64,000 bases of DNA from Roseateles_C aquae. Its GTDB lineage: Bacteria; Pseudomonadota; Gammaproteobacteria; Burkholderiales; Burkholderiaceae_C. The position numbers and the translations under genes were made by a program. The notes below the pieces were generated by a model, which was given only the letters and a program-made list of their open reading frames with translations, had not been told where the DNA came from and made no database searches. Shown here piece after piece: positions 16,901-24,021 of the stretch (the stretch's first letter is position 1; each line of letters opens with the position of its first letter). Location of the stretch: assembly GCF_032337115.1 (NCBI RefSeq), contig NZ_JAVXZY010000001.1, positions 930,001 to 994,000 on the forward strand, in the 5' to 3' direction.

Positions 16901-17920
16901 CTTGACGCGGGCCAGGCCCGGGTCGATCACATAGCGGATGCCAGGCACCGTCAGCGAGGTTTCGGCCACATTGGTGGCCAGCACGATGCGGCGCTGGCCA
17001 TGGGGCTCGAACACCCGATCCTGCTCGGCCTGCGAAAGCCGCGCGAACAGCGGCAGGATCTCAACCCCGGGCGGATGGTGCTTGCGCAGCGCGTCCGCGG
17101 CCTCGCGGATCTCGCGCTCGCCGGGCAGGAAAACCAGCACATCGCCGCCGCCTTCGCGCCAGAGTTCGTCAACAGCGTCGGTGATCGCGTTGTTGAGGTC
17201 GTACTCGCGCGACTCCTCGAAGGGCCGATAGCGCTGCTCGACCGGGAAGGTGCGGCCCGAAACCATGACCACAGGCGCAGGACCCTTGGCCGACTCGAAA
17301 TGCTTGGCGAAGCGCTCGGCATCGATGGTCGCCGAGGTCACCACCACCTTCAGATCGGGCCGGCGCGGCAGCAGCTCGCGCAGATAGCCGAGCAGGAAGT
17401 CGATGTTCAGGCTGCGCTCATGGGCCTCGTCGATGATCAGCGTGTCGTAGGCCTGCAGCAGCGGGTCGGTCTGCGTCTCGGCCAGCAGGATGCCGTCGGT
17501 CATCAGCTTGACCGACGCACCCGGCTGCAAGCGATCCTGGAAGCGGACCTTGTAGCCCACGATCTCGCCCAGCGGCGTCTTCAGCTCATCGGCAATGCGC
17601 TTGGCCACGCTGGACGCGGCAATGCGCCGCGGCTGCGTGTGGCCAATCAGCCGGCCGGTGTTGGCCCGGCCACGGCCCAGCACCAGCGCCAGCTTGGGCA
17701 GCTGGGTGGTCTTGCCCGAGCCGGTCTCGCCGCAGACGATGATGACCTGATGCTCGTTGAACAGCCGGGCAATCTCCTCGCGCCGGGCCGAGACGGGCAG
17801 CGATTCGGGGAAGTCGATCGGGGGCAGTGGGTTGGCCGCTGCCACAGCCTGTGTCGGCCGCGGAGGTCGAGCCGAGCGCCTGGGCGCCGGTGCAGATGTT
17901 GGGGGGAGCTTTGCATTCAC
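13991..17920 (-). CDS. hrpA: ATP-dependent RNA helicase HrpA
   Basis: The 1309-residue DEAH-box helicase has Walker A GETGSGKT (64-71), DEAH (164-167), the SAT motif (VVTSATID), and motif VI NQRAGRCGR. The HA2 and OB-fold regions and the long C-terminal DUF3418-type domain follow. The length equals full-length proteobacterial HrpA. HrpA resolves stalled ribosomes and remodels RNA. The N-terminus is Pro/Ala/Arg-rich. A GATAAT -10 box lies 13 bases before the ATG, inside a perfect palindrome (17924-17940), so the leader is very short. A long antisense frame (13976-17983) is its mirror and not a gene. The downstream pseudokinase gene is 118 bp away. Confidence 0.96.
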   Translation of the reverse strand: MNAKLPPTSAPAPRRSARPPRPTQAVAAANPLPPIDFPESLPVSARREEIARLFNEHQVIIVCGETGSGKTTQLPKLALVLGRGRANTGRLIGHTQPRRIAASSVAKRIADELKTPLGEIVGYKVRFQDRLQPGASVKLMTDGILLAETQTDPLLQAYDTLIIDEAHERSLNIDFLLGYLRELLPRRPDLKVVVTSATIDAERFAKHFESAKGPAPVVMVSGRTFPVEQRYRPFEESREYDLNNAITDAVDELWREGGGDVLVFLPGEREIREAADALRKHHPPGVEILPLFARLSQAEQDRVFEPHGQRRIVLATNVAETSLTVPGIRYVIDPGLARVKRYSYRNKVEQLQIEGISQAAANQRAGRCGRVSNGICIRLYAEKEFNERPRFTDPEILRSSLAGVILRMKALHLGQVEDFPFIEAPPRKAIADGYQLLAELGAVDERNELTSMGRELSKLPLDPRVGRMILEAKSREALNEVLIIASALSGQDVRDRPMEQQQQADEKHKKFDDERSEFMGYLKLWKWLEESKGGQGPGADGAHPSHKLSNRRYEQLLRDNFVSPRRVREWRDIYSQLHTVVAEHGWRLNGSPATYEQVHLSMLAGLLGNIGCKSDEDEWYLGARGIKFWRHPGAHLSKKPGRWIIAAELVDTTRLFGRGIANIDVQWIAPMAGHLLKTQLLEPHWEKKAGEVIALERATLYGIVIYSNRRVNFGRVDLPKAREIFIREALVNGEWDTRLPFLAHNQKQIAKVEELEHKSRRQDVLVDDELIFAYYDQQLPQDICSGHGLERWYREASRGNPRLLHLSRDELMRHEAAGITSNAFPKTIRLGGVDCRADYLHQPGDARDGLTVSIPIYALNQVNEERCEWLVPGMLEAKVMALLKSLHQKPRARLVPLPDFVAEFVELNPFAQGSLVEVLLKAVKARSQLAVQRNDFKLEQLQPHLFMNFLVVDEHGRQLGIGRNLAALKAELGGQARSAFQALAQLKLASTAPEPAPLPPVAAGGLRAEVVSKAKSAAGEAGNKREASQTYTSWTFGELPELMEIQRGKQALIGFPALIDKGAHVEIEVFDEPDVAAAKHRQGLRRLVALQLKEPLKYLEKNIPDLQKMSVAYMQLGTAEELREQIIGVALDRAFLSEPLPSDEFAFKRCIEEGRSRLNLIAQEVARLSGVILLEYQAALRKLKDSRAPKDVAEDIQAQLQRLCPKQFVLQTPWAQAQHLPRYLKAIVARLDKWRVDAARDARLMAELKPLEQRYLRRLAELKGTQDARLSDFRWQLEELRVSLFAQELRTPQPVSVKRLDKVWQQICN

Positions 17921-17923
17921 GAG

Positions 17924-17940
17924 GCGCGGATTATCCGCGC
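17924..17940 (-). promoter_or_regulatory. hrpA promoter -10 within a 17-bp palindrome
   Basis: GCGCGGAT-T-ATCCGCGC is a perfect 17-bp palindrome. On the minus strand it contains GATAAT, a good -10, 13 bases before the hrpA ATG. The symmetry suggests a possible operator; no regulator is implied by the context. Confidence 0.45.
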
Positions 17941-17957
17941 CCCGCGACGGTCGGTGT

Positions 17958-18344
17958 TCAGCCGGCCTTTGGCTCGTAACTGATGATGTTGATCACGGCC
18001 CCCTGCGGGTCACTGATACAGGCCATTCGCCCGACTGTCGGCACATCCATGGCCGGCATCAGCACGGCACCGCCCAGGGACCTGCACCGCTCAATAGCGG
18101 CATCGACATCTGCAACTGTCACATAGCACCGCCAGACCGGTGCTTCGCCGCTGGGATCCGGAGATGCCATCATGCCGGCAATTGCGACATCGCCAATTTT
18201 TGCGACTCGGTACTGGCCGGTCGGCATGTCCATGCTTTCAATCGACCAGCCAAACAGCTGGCCATAGAACTCAGCTGCAGCAGCCGCGTCCGAGGTCATC
18301 AATTCCGACCAGCTGAAGGCACCTGGGGTCGTGAACGCATCCAT
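17958..18344 (-). CDS. VOC-family (glyoxalase/dioxygenase fold) protein
   Basis: The 128-residue protein has the double beta-alpha-beta-beta-beta layout of the vicinal oxygen chelate superfamily. It opens GAFSWSELMTSDAAAAAEFYGQLFGW, contains WRCYVTVADVDAAIERCRSLGG in the middle and ends ISDPQGAVINIISYEP. These match the group often annotated as VOC family or glyoxalase-like proteins of about 125 residues. Substrate and activity are not predictable. The ATG at 18344 has a strong AAGGAG site 7 bases upstream. It is separated from hrpA by 37 bp on the same strand and lies divergent from argA, with a 97-bp shared upstream region. Confidence 0.85.
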   Translation of the reverse strand: MDAFTTPGAFSWSELMTSDAAAAAEFYGQLFGWSIESMDMPTGQYRVAKIGDVAIAGMMASPDPSGEAPVWRCYVTVADVDAAIERCRSLGGAVLMPAMDVPTVGRMACISDPQGAVINIISYEPKAG

Positions 18345-18441
18345 TCTGGGCTCCTTTTGAAAGTGGAACCTGATGCTCGCGAGAAGTAACGCGGCATGCA
18401 AGTGACCAAACGCATGCATGGCTGCGGCACAATTCCGGCCC

Positions 18442-19782
18442 ATGAGCCTGGTCTTCCCCCACACCTTCGTCCCCTGGTTTCGCGCCGTCGCCCCCTATAT
18501 CCACGCCTACCGGGGTGAGACCTTTGTGATCGGCATGGCCGGCGAGTTGATTGCCGCCGGCAAGCTGAACGCCTTTGTGCAGGATCTCTCCATCCTGCAT
18601 GCGATGGGCATCAATATCGTGCTGGTCCATGGTTTCAGACCCCAGGTCAATGAGCAACTGGCCGCCAAGGGCCATGCCTCGCAGTACAGCCACGGTGTGC
18701 GCATCACCGACGCCATCGCGCTGGACTGCGCCCAGGAAGCCGCCGGCCAGTTGCGATTCGAAATCGAAGCCGCCTTCTCGCAGGGCCTGCCCAACACGCC
18801 CATGGCCAATGCCACGGTGCGGGTGATCTCGGGCAACTTCCTGACCGCGCGCCCGGTCGGCATCGTCGATGGCGTTGATTTCCAGCACAGCGGCCTGGTA
18901 CGCAAGGTCGATGCCTCGGCCATCCAGCGCGCCCTGGACACCGGTGCCGTCGTGTTGCTGTCTCCGTTCGGCTTCTCGCCCACCGGCGAGGCCTTCAATC
19001 TGACGATGGAAGACGTGGCCACCAGCACCGCGATTGCGCTGCAAGCGGACAAGCTGCTGTTCGTCTCCGAGGTGGCCGGCGTGCGCGAGGATCAGGATGA
19101 CCCGGAAAGCGCCATCGACACCGAACTGGCCCTGGCCGATGCCGAGAAGCTGCTGGCCCGCCTGCCCGAGCCGACCCAGCCGACCGATGTGGCCTTCTAC
19201 CTGCGGCACTGCGTGCGGGCCTGCCAGGCCGGCGTCGAACGCTCGCACATCCTGCCTTTTGCCGTTGATGGCGCCTTGCTACAGGAGGTCTATACCCACG
19301 ATGGCATCGGCACCATGGTGGTTGACGAGAAACTCGAATCCCTGCGCGAGGCCGGTTCCGACGATGTCGCCGGCGTGATTGCGCTGATCGAACCGTTTGA
19401 GCGCGATGGCACCTTGGTCAAACGCGACCGGACCGAAATCGAACGTGATATCGAGCTGTACACGGTGATCGAGCACGATGGCGTGATATTTGGTTGCGCC
19501 GCGCTCTATCCCTATGTCGAGGCGCGCACCGCCGAAATGGCAGCGCTGACGGTGTCGCCGGCAGTGCAAGGCCAGGGCGATGGCGACCGGATACTGAAAC
19601 GGGTCGAGCAGCGCGCCAAGGCCATGGGTTTGTCCAGCATTTTCGTGCTGACGACACGAACCATGCACTGGTTCATCAAACGCGGTTTTGCGCAGGTCGA
19701 CCCCGAATGGTTGCCCGAGGAACGCAAGCGCAAATACAACTGGGATCGGCGCTCGCAGGTGCTGGTCAAGAAGCTGTTCTGA
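18442..19782 (+). CDS. argA: Amino-acid N-acetyltransferase (N-acetylglutamate synthase)
   Basis: The 446-residue enzyme makes N-acetylglutamate from glutamate and acetyl-CoA, the first step of arginine synthesis. The N-terminal amino-acid kinase-like domain (residues 1-290, VLVHGFRPQVNEQL and the VRKVDA region) senses arginine in this family. The C-terminal GNAT acetyltransferase domain (300-446) contains AALTVSPAVQGQGDGDRILK and IFVLTTRTMHWFIKRGF. The ATG at 18442 matches the family start MSLVFPHTFVPWFRAVAPYI and is preceded by a CACAAT hexamer at 8 bases with no ribosome-binding site. The leader is therefore likely very short. A perfect 7-bp hairpin (19808-19827) follows the stop before yggX. 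Confidence 0.95.
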   Translation: MSLVFPHTFVPWFRAVAPYIHAYRGETFVIGMAGELIAAGKLNAFVQDLSILHAMGINIVLVHGFRPQVNEQLAAKGHASQYSHGVRITDAIALDCAQEAAGQLRFEIEAAFSQGLPNTPMANATVRVISGNFLTARPVGIVDGVDFQHSGLVRKVDASAIQRALDTGAVVLLSPFGFSPTGEAFNLTMEDVATSTAIALQADKLLFVSEVAGVREDQDDPESAIDTELALADAEKLLARLPEPTQPTDVAFYLRHCVRACQAGVERSHILPFAVDGALLQEVYTHDGIGTMVVDEKLESLREAGSDDVAGVIALIEPFERDGTLVKRDRTEIERDIELYTVIEHDGVIFGCAALYPYVEARTAEMAALTVSPAVQGQGDGDRILKRVEQRAKAMGLSSIFVLTTRTMHWFIKRGFAQVDPEWLPEERKRKYNWDRRSQVLVKKLF

Positions 19783-19859
19783 CCCTACGAAACAGCCGAC
19801 AAATCGAGCTGCGCTAGAGTGCGCAGCATTCATCACTAGCGCGAATTCAAGAGGTTGAT

Positions 19860-20132
19860 ATGGCTCGCAGCGTCCAATGTGTTTATCTGAAGAAAGAAGG
19901 CGAAGGCCTGGATTTCGCGCCCTATCCCGGCGAGCTGGGCAAGCGGATTTACGAGAATGTTTGCAAGGAAGCCTGGGCGGCCTGGATGAAGCACCAGACC
20001 ATGCTCGTCAATGAAAACCGCCTGAATCTGGCCGACCAGCGCGCCCGCCAGTATCTGGCGCGGCAGATGGAGCAATTCTTCTTTGGCGCCGGCGCCGAAC
20101 AGCCGGCCGGTTATGTGCCGCCCAGCGCCTGA
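19860..20132 (+). CDS. yggX: Probable Fe(2+)-trafficking protein, oxidative-damage protection (YggX)
   Basis: The 90-residue protein begins MARSVQCVYLKKEGEGLDF and contains PYPGELGKRIYENVCKEAW, MKHQTMLVNENRLNLAD and a C-terminal Phe-rich QMEQFFFG. These are the hallmarks of the YggX family. YggX protects iron-sulphur proteins against oxidants, probably by handling labile iron. The family Cys at position 7 is present. An AGAGG site lies before the ATG. It follows argA by 77 bp, which include a short perfect hairpin but no U-tract, so read-through is possible. A 9-bp stem (20153-20161 with 20175-20183) after the stop may end the transcript. Confidence 0.95.
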   Translation: MARSVQCVYLKKEGEGLDFAPYPGELGKRIYENVCKEAWAAWMKHQTMLVNENRLNLADQRARQYLARQMEQFFFGAGAEQPAGYVPPSA

Positions 20133-20152
20133 AGCCACACGCTGAGGGCTTA

Positions 20153-20183
20153 GCAAGGCCGGCAATAGAAAGCACGGCCTTGC
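20153..20183 (+). terminator. Hairpin after yggX
   Basis: GCAAGGCCG pairs perfectly with CGGCCTTGC around a 13-base loop, 20 bases after the yggX stop. No U-run follows, so termination efficiency is uncertain. Confidence 0.45.
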
Positions 20184-20291
20184 GATATGGCTCTGGCCAC
20201 GCGCTCTAGTTTCAATTGGCCGACTGGTGAATACCCAAACAATTCACATTTGCGCGACAGTGGCCGCTAGCAACATTTGAAACCCTGTGCC

Positions 20292-20297
20292 TATAAT
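20292..20297 (+). promoter_or_regulatory. -10 box of the H-NS-like gene
   Basis: A consensus TATAAT lies 57 bases before the ATG of the H-NS-like gene. The region upstream is unusually AT-rich for this window. No clear -35 is present at 17 bases; a TTGAAA lies too close, with a 9-base gap. The leader is about 50 nucleotides. Confidence 0.55.
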
Positions 20298-20353
20298 CAA
20301 CTCGCCTAGGTGGTTTGTGATCTGCCTGGAAACCAACGCGAGGATTTGCACAG

Positions 20354-20650
20354 ATGGCATCACTCAAAGACCTGCTTGCCCAACGGGCCGCTCTGGATCA
20401 ACAGATTGCAGAAACGCAGGACAAGGAGCGCAGCGAAGTTATCAACAAGATCAAGGCGCTGATGGCTGAATACAGCCTGACGATTGCTGATCTGAGCTCG
20501 CGCCAGCCCAAGGTTCAAAAGGCTTCCAAGGTTGCCGTCAAGTATCGCAACCAGGCTACAGGCGAAACCTGGAGTGGCCGCGGCCTGCAACCCAAATGGC
20601 TGAAGGCGGCCATTGGCGCCGGCGCCAAGCTGGAAGACTTCCACGTTTGA
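20354..20650 (+). CDS. H-NS-family nucleoid-associated regulator
   Basis: The 98-residue protein has an N-terminal coiled-coil oligomerisation region (MASLKDLLAQRAALDQQIAE onward, residues 1-45). A basic linker follows, then the H-NS C-terminal DNA-binding motif YRNQATGETWSGRGLQPKWL (about 65-84). Burkholderiales carry several such short H-NS paralogues, which silence AT-rich or acquired DNA. This one stands alone with its own TATAAT box and a strong terminator at 20763. Which targets it controls cannot be told from this window. The GC content of the gene is lower than that of its neighbours. Confidence 0.92.
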   Translation: MASLKDLLAQRAALDQQIAETQDKERSEVINKIKALMAEYSLTIADLSSRQPKVQKASKVAVKYRNQATGETWSGRGLQPKWLKAAIGAGAKLEDFHV

Positions 20651-20762
20651 GCAGCCGCTGATCTCGCCTGGATGAGTGTCCAAGCGCGGCCAGGTTTTCG
20701 CCCGATCTTTGCCGGGTCGACAGCACGATAGATAGGTCGCCCTTTTTCCTGACTGCTGAATG

Positions 20763-20788
20763 AATGCTGCCTCCGGGCAGCATTTTTT
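20763..20788 (+). terminator. Rho-independent terminator after the H-NS-like gene
   Basis: AATGCTGCC and GGCAGCATT form a 9-bp stem with a 4-base loop, followed by a T-run. It lies 112 bases after the H-NS-like stop. Confidence 0.88.
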
Positions 20789-20812
20789 ATTGCGCAGCAG
20801 TTTGTGCGGGCA

Positions 20813-20845
20813 GCAATTTCGCCGCAATTTCGCCGCAATGGCGCC
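20813..20845. repeat. Three tandem 11-bp repeats
   Basis: GCAATTTCGCC occurs twice in direct tandem and is followed by GCAATGGCGCC, two mismatches from the unit. The 11-bp period would place the copies on one face of the helix. They lie in the 346-bp gap (20651-20996) between the H-NS-like gene and the MASE1-GGDEF-EAL gene. That gap otherwise holds the terminator and a weak TAGCAT -10 candidate at 20948-20953. Confidence 0.6.
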
Positions 20846-20996
20846 CGGCGCAGCGCCTCGGATATTTGTCGTGCGAATTGTGGCTCGGGGTTTATGAGCC
20901 CGCCCATTCGCAGGGGGCGGATCGCCGCCTGTCGGCAGCGGCGCTGCTAGCATCACCGACCGTCCGCCTTCTCGGCCACTTTGCCCTGCCCGCCCC

Positions 20997-23900
20997 TTGC
21001 TCTCCCTGTTCGCCAACGACCGCACACCCGGCCCCGCCAGGCACCCGGTACTCACGCTGCTGCTGCCATTGCTGCTGACCGCCGCAGCTGGCACTGCACT
21101 GCTGGCGCTGACGCCCGGGCTCAGCCTTCAAAGCGGCATGCCCGCCTTGGTCTGGCCATTTGCCGGGCTTGCTCTGGGCAGCCTGGTGCGCTGGGGTTGG
21201 TCCATGCTGCTCGGCCTGGCTCTGGCTGCGGCGGCGGCTTCGCTGTTGCAAGGGCAGAATCAAGTTCATGCGCTGAGCTCGGCCATCGCCGCCTTGAGCG
21301 GCGCCAGCATCAGCTATGCCGCCTGGCTGACCTTGGGGCGCAGTCGCAGCCTGCGTTTTCGCGCCGATGTGCTGGCCTTGCTGCTGCCGGGTGCCGTGCT
21401 CGGCGGTGGCGCCCATGCGCTGAGCCTGGTTCTGGCCGAATCGCTGGCTCAAGGCTCGCTGCTGGCCCAGTTGGACCGCCAGTTCCTCACCCAGGCACTG
21501 CAATGCTGGGCCGCCGCCGCGGCGGGCACCCTGCTGCTCGCGCCCTGCTGGCTGGCCGACTGGCGCGCTCATCGTCTGGCTGCCGGTGGTGCTTGGCAGC
21601 CCGGCAATCTGCTGCTGATGCTTACCGCCTTGGGCCTGAGCTTGGCGGGCGCCAGGCTGCCGCTGGCCGGCGCGCCGCTGCTGCTGCTGCCCCCCTTGCT
21701 GCTGGGCTGGCTGGCCCTGCGCTGCCCGCTCGGGCCCGCTGCACTGACCGCGCTGGGCATGGCCATCGCGCCACTGTTGCTGGCCCGCCAGGGCCTGGCA
21801 CCTGTCTTTGCCGGCGAGCAGGGGCAGCTGCTGCTGTGGATCTGGTGCAGCGCCATGCCCCTGGTCGTGCTGCTGACCCATGGCACCCAGGGCGAACTGC
21901 AACTGCAAAGCGAGAACTGGCGGCGCAGCATGGCCGCCACCGGGGCCGCCTTTGCCGAATGGCACACCGAGCCGGGCCGCAACTACCGTTCGCCAGGCTG
22001 GATGCTGCTGATGGGCCACAGCATGGGTTCAACGGCCCATGCCGACGATTGGCTGGATCGCCTGCACCCCAACGACCATCAACGCGTGCTGCAAGCACTG
22101 GAGCAACTGCAGCAGGGCAGCGAGGAATGGCAGGACCAGATCCGGTTGCGCAGCGAAGATGCCCAATGGCTGCCCTTCGAGCTGCGCTTGCAGGTGCGCT
22201 CTCGCGATCTTCACGGTCGCGTCGGCCATTGGCTCAGCTGCCTGACCGACACCAGCCTGCAGCGCCAGGCTCGCGAGCAGCAGCGCCTGGCCAACAGCCT
22301 GTTCCAGCATTTGCATGAGGGCTTGCTGATCACCGATGCCCAGCACCAGGTGCTTGATGCCAATCCGAGCTACTGCGAGCTGATGGGCATGGAACGCGAG
22401 GCCCTGATTGGCAAGCCAGCAGCGCCGCTGGACATTTACGTGCTCAGGCTGTCGGGCCATGACCCCCAGGATGTGCGCGAACTGCTGGAGGAGCGCGGCC
22501 ACTGGCAGGGCCTCGTCACCTTGCTTGGCGCACAGCACACCCAGCGCCGTGTGCAGCTGACGGTGTCTGTCGTGCCTGAAGCCGAGGGCTCGGCGCGCTA
22601 TCACGTGCTGGCAGTCAGCGACCGCAGCATCGAGCTGCAGCAGCGCGAGCTGATCGAGCGTCAGACCCGCTACGACCTCAAGACCGGCCTGCTCAATCGC
22701 AGCGAATTCATGCTGCGCCTGAAGAGCGCCTGCCGGCAATCCGAGCGCGAGGGCTTCATGCTCTGCCTCTGCCATCTGGACCTCGACCAATTCAAGCGCA
22801 TCAACCAGGGCCTGGGCGAGGCTGAGGCGGATCGCGTGCTGGTCGAGGTGGCAGAGCGTCTGCGCAGCAGCCTGCGCAACGCGTCGCAATGGTCAGACGA
22901 GGTGGCTCGCCTGGGTGGCGATGGCTTCGCCCTGCTGCTGCGCTGCCACAGCCTGGAGGAGGCACGCCAAGCGGTCGAACGCTTCCTCACTGTGCTGCGC
23001 GCGCCCTTCTACCTTGACGATCAACAAGCGCCACTGAACCTGACTGGCAGCATTGGTGCCACCTTGTTCCCGCAGGATGCCTCCGGCGCCGAAACGCTGA
23101 TGCGGCATGCGGCCCACGCGCTGTATCGCGTCAAACGCTCGGGCCGCGATACCTACGAGTTCTTCGACACCGAGAAGCGCCTGCGCAACGAGCAGCGGGT
23201 GCTGGCCATGGGCCGCATGCAGCAGGCACTGGACTCCGGCGAGCTGCTGCTCTACTACCAGCCCAAGGTCGATATGCGCAGCGGCAAGGTGCTGGGCATG
23301 GAAGCGCTGCTGCGCTGGCACCATCCAGAGCGCGGCGTGCTCGGCCCCGGCACCTTCCTGCCGCTGATCGAGCAGACCGGCCTGGGCGTGCAGGTCGGTG
23401 ACTGGGTGTTTGAGCAGGCCATGCGCCAGTGCTCGCAGTGGCTCGCACTCGGTCTGGACCTGAATATCTCCGTCAACGTGGCGGCCCGGCATCTGCAGGC
23501 CGAGGACTTTGCGCTGCGCCTGAAGGAACTGCTGGCCCGCCACGAGGCCGCCGTCGCCAGCCATCTGATGCTGGAAGTGCTCGAGTCCGCCGCGCTGGCC
23601 GATATCGATGCCACCCATGCGCTGATCCAGCGTTGCAAGGGTCTGGGCGTCAGCTTCGCGCTCGACGATTTCGGCACCGGCTATTCAACGCTGACCTATC
23701 TGAAGCGCCTGCCGGTCGACACGCTGAAGATCGACCGCTCCTTTGTGCAGAACATGTTGATCGACAACCAGGACCATGCACTGGTCGAAGGCGTGCTGGG
23801 CCTGGCCCGCACCTTCGGCTGCGAGGTGGTCGCCGAAGGGGTGGAATCGGCCGCCCATGCCGAGGCCTTGCTCGCCCTGGGCTGCCATATCGGCCAAGGC

Positions 23901-24017
23901 AATGGCATCGCCATGGCCATGCCGGCGGCCCAGGTGTCTGACTGGGTCAAGGCCTTCGAGGCCGCCCCGAGTTTTGGTGGTCGTGTCGAGCTGCCCCGCA
24001 CCGGCACGCTAGACTGA
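20997..24017 (+). CDS. MASE1-PAS-GGDEF-EAL protein, probable c-di-GMP phosphodiesterase
   Basis: The 1006-residue protein has an N-terminal membrane sensor of about eight to ten hydrophobic segments (residues 15-300), resembling MASE1. PAS-like regions follow (about 310-560), then GGDEF (about 575-735) and EAL (about 745-1000). The GGDEF signature is degenerate: GGDGF at 640-644. The EAL domain looks complete, with EAL at 769-771, LEVLES and DDFGTGYSTLTYL. The protein therefore probably degrades c-di-GMP while the GGDEF part regulates. The start is a TTG at 20997. No ATG, GTG or other TTG is available upstream in frame, and no good ribosome-binding site is seen. It ends 4 bases before dnaG. 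Confidence 0.88.
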   Translation: MLSLFANDRTPGPARHPVLTLLLPLLLTAAAGTALLALTPGLSLQSGMPALVWPFAGLALGSLVRWGWSMLLGLALAAAAASLLQGQNQVHALSSAIAALSGASISYAAWLTLGRSRSLRFRADVLALLLPGAVLGGGAHALSLVLAESLAQGSLLAQLDRQFLTQALQCWAAAAAGTLLLAPCWLADWRAHRLAAGGAWQPGNLLLMLTALGLSLAGARLPLAGAPLLLLPPLLLGWLALRCPLGPAALTALGMAIAPLLLARQGLAPVFAGEQGQLLLWIWCSAMPLVVLLTHGTQGELQLQSENWRRSMAATGAAFAEWHTEPGRNYRSPGWMLLMGHSMGSTAHADDWLDRLHPNDHQRVLQALEQLQQGSEEWQDQIRLRSEDAQWLPFELRLQVRSRDLHGRVGHWLSCLTDTSLQRQAREQQRLANSLFQHLHEGLLITDAQHQVLDANPSYCELMGMEREALIGKPAAPLDIYVLRLSGHDPQDVRELLEERGHWQGLVTLLGAQHTQRRVQLTVSVVPEAEGSARYHVLAVSDRSIELQQRELIERQTRYDLKTGLLNRSEFMLRLKSACRQSEREGFMLCLCHLDLDQFKRINQGLGEAEADRVLVEVAERLRSSLRNASQWSDEVARLGGDGFALLLRCHSLEEARQAVERFLTVLRAPFYLDDQQAPLNLTGSIGATLFPQDASGAETLMRHAAHALYRVKRSGRDTYEFFDTEKRLRNEQRVLAMGRMQQALDSGELLLYYQPKVDMRSGKVLGMEALLRWHHPERGVLGPGTFLPLIEQTGLGVQVGDWVFEQAMRQCSQWLALGLDLNISVNVAARHLQAEDFALRLKELLARHEAAVASHLMLEVLESAALADIDATHALIQRCKGLGVSFALDDFGTGYSTLTYLKRLPVDTLKIDRSFVQNMLIDNQDHALVEGVLGLARTFGCEVVAEGVESAAHAEALLALGCHIGQGNGIAMAMPAAQVSDWVKAFEAAPSFGGRVELPRTGTLD

Positions 24018-24021
24018 CGCG

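Noticed and set aside
13976..17983. A 1335-codon open frame antisense to hrpA
   Set aside because: It mirrors hrpA in a very GC-rich strand, lacks recognisable domains, and hrpA has complete helicase motifs.
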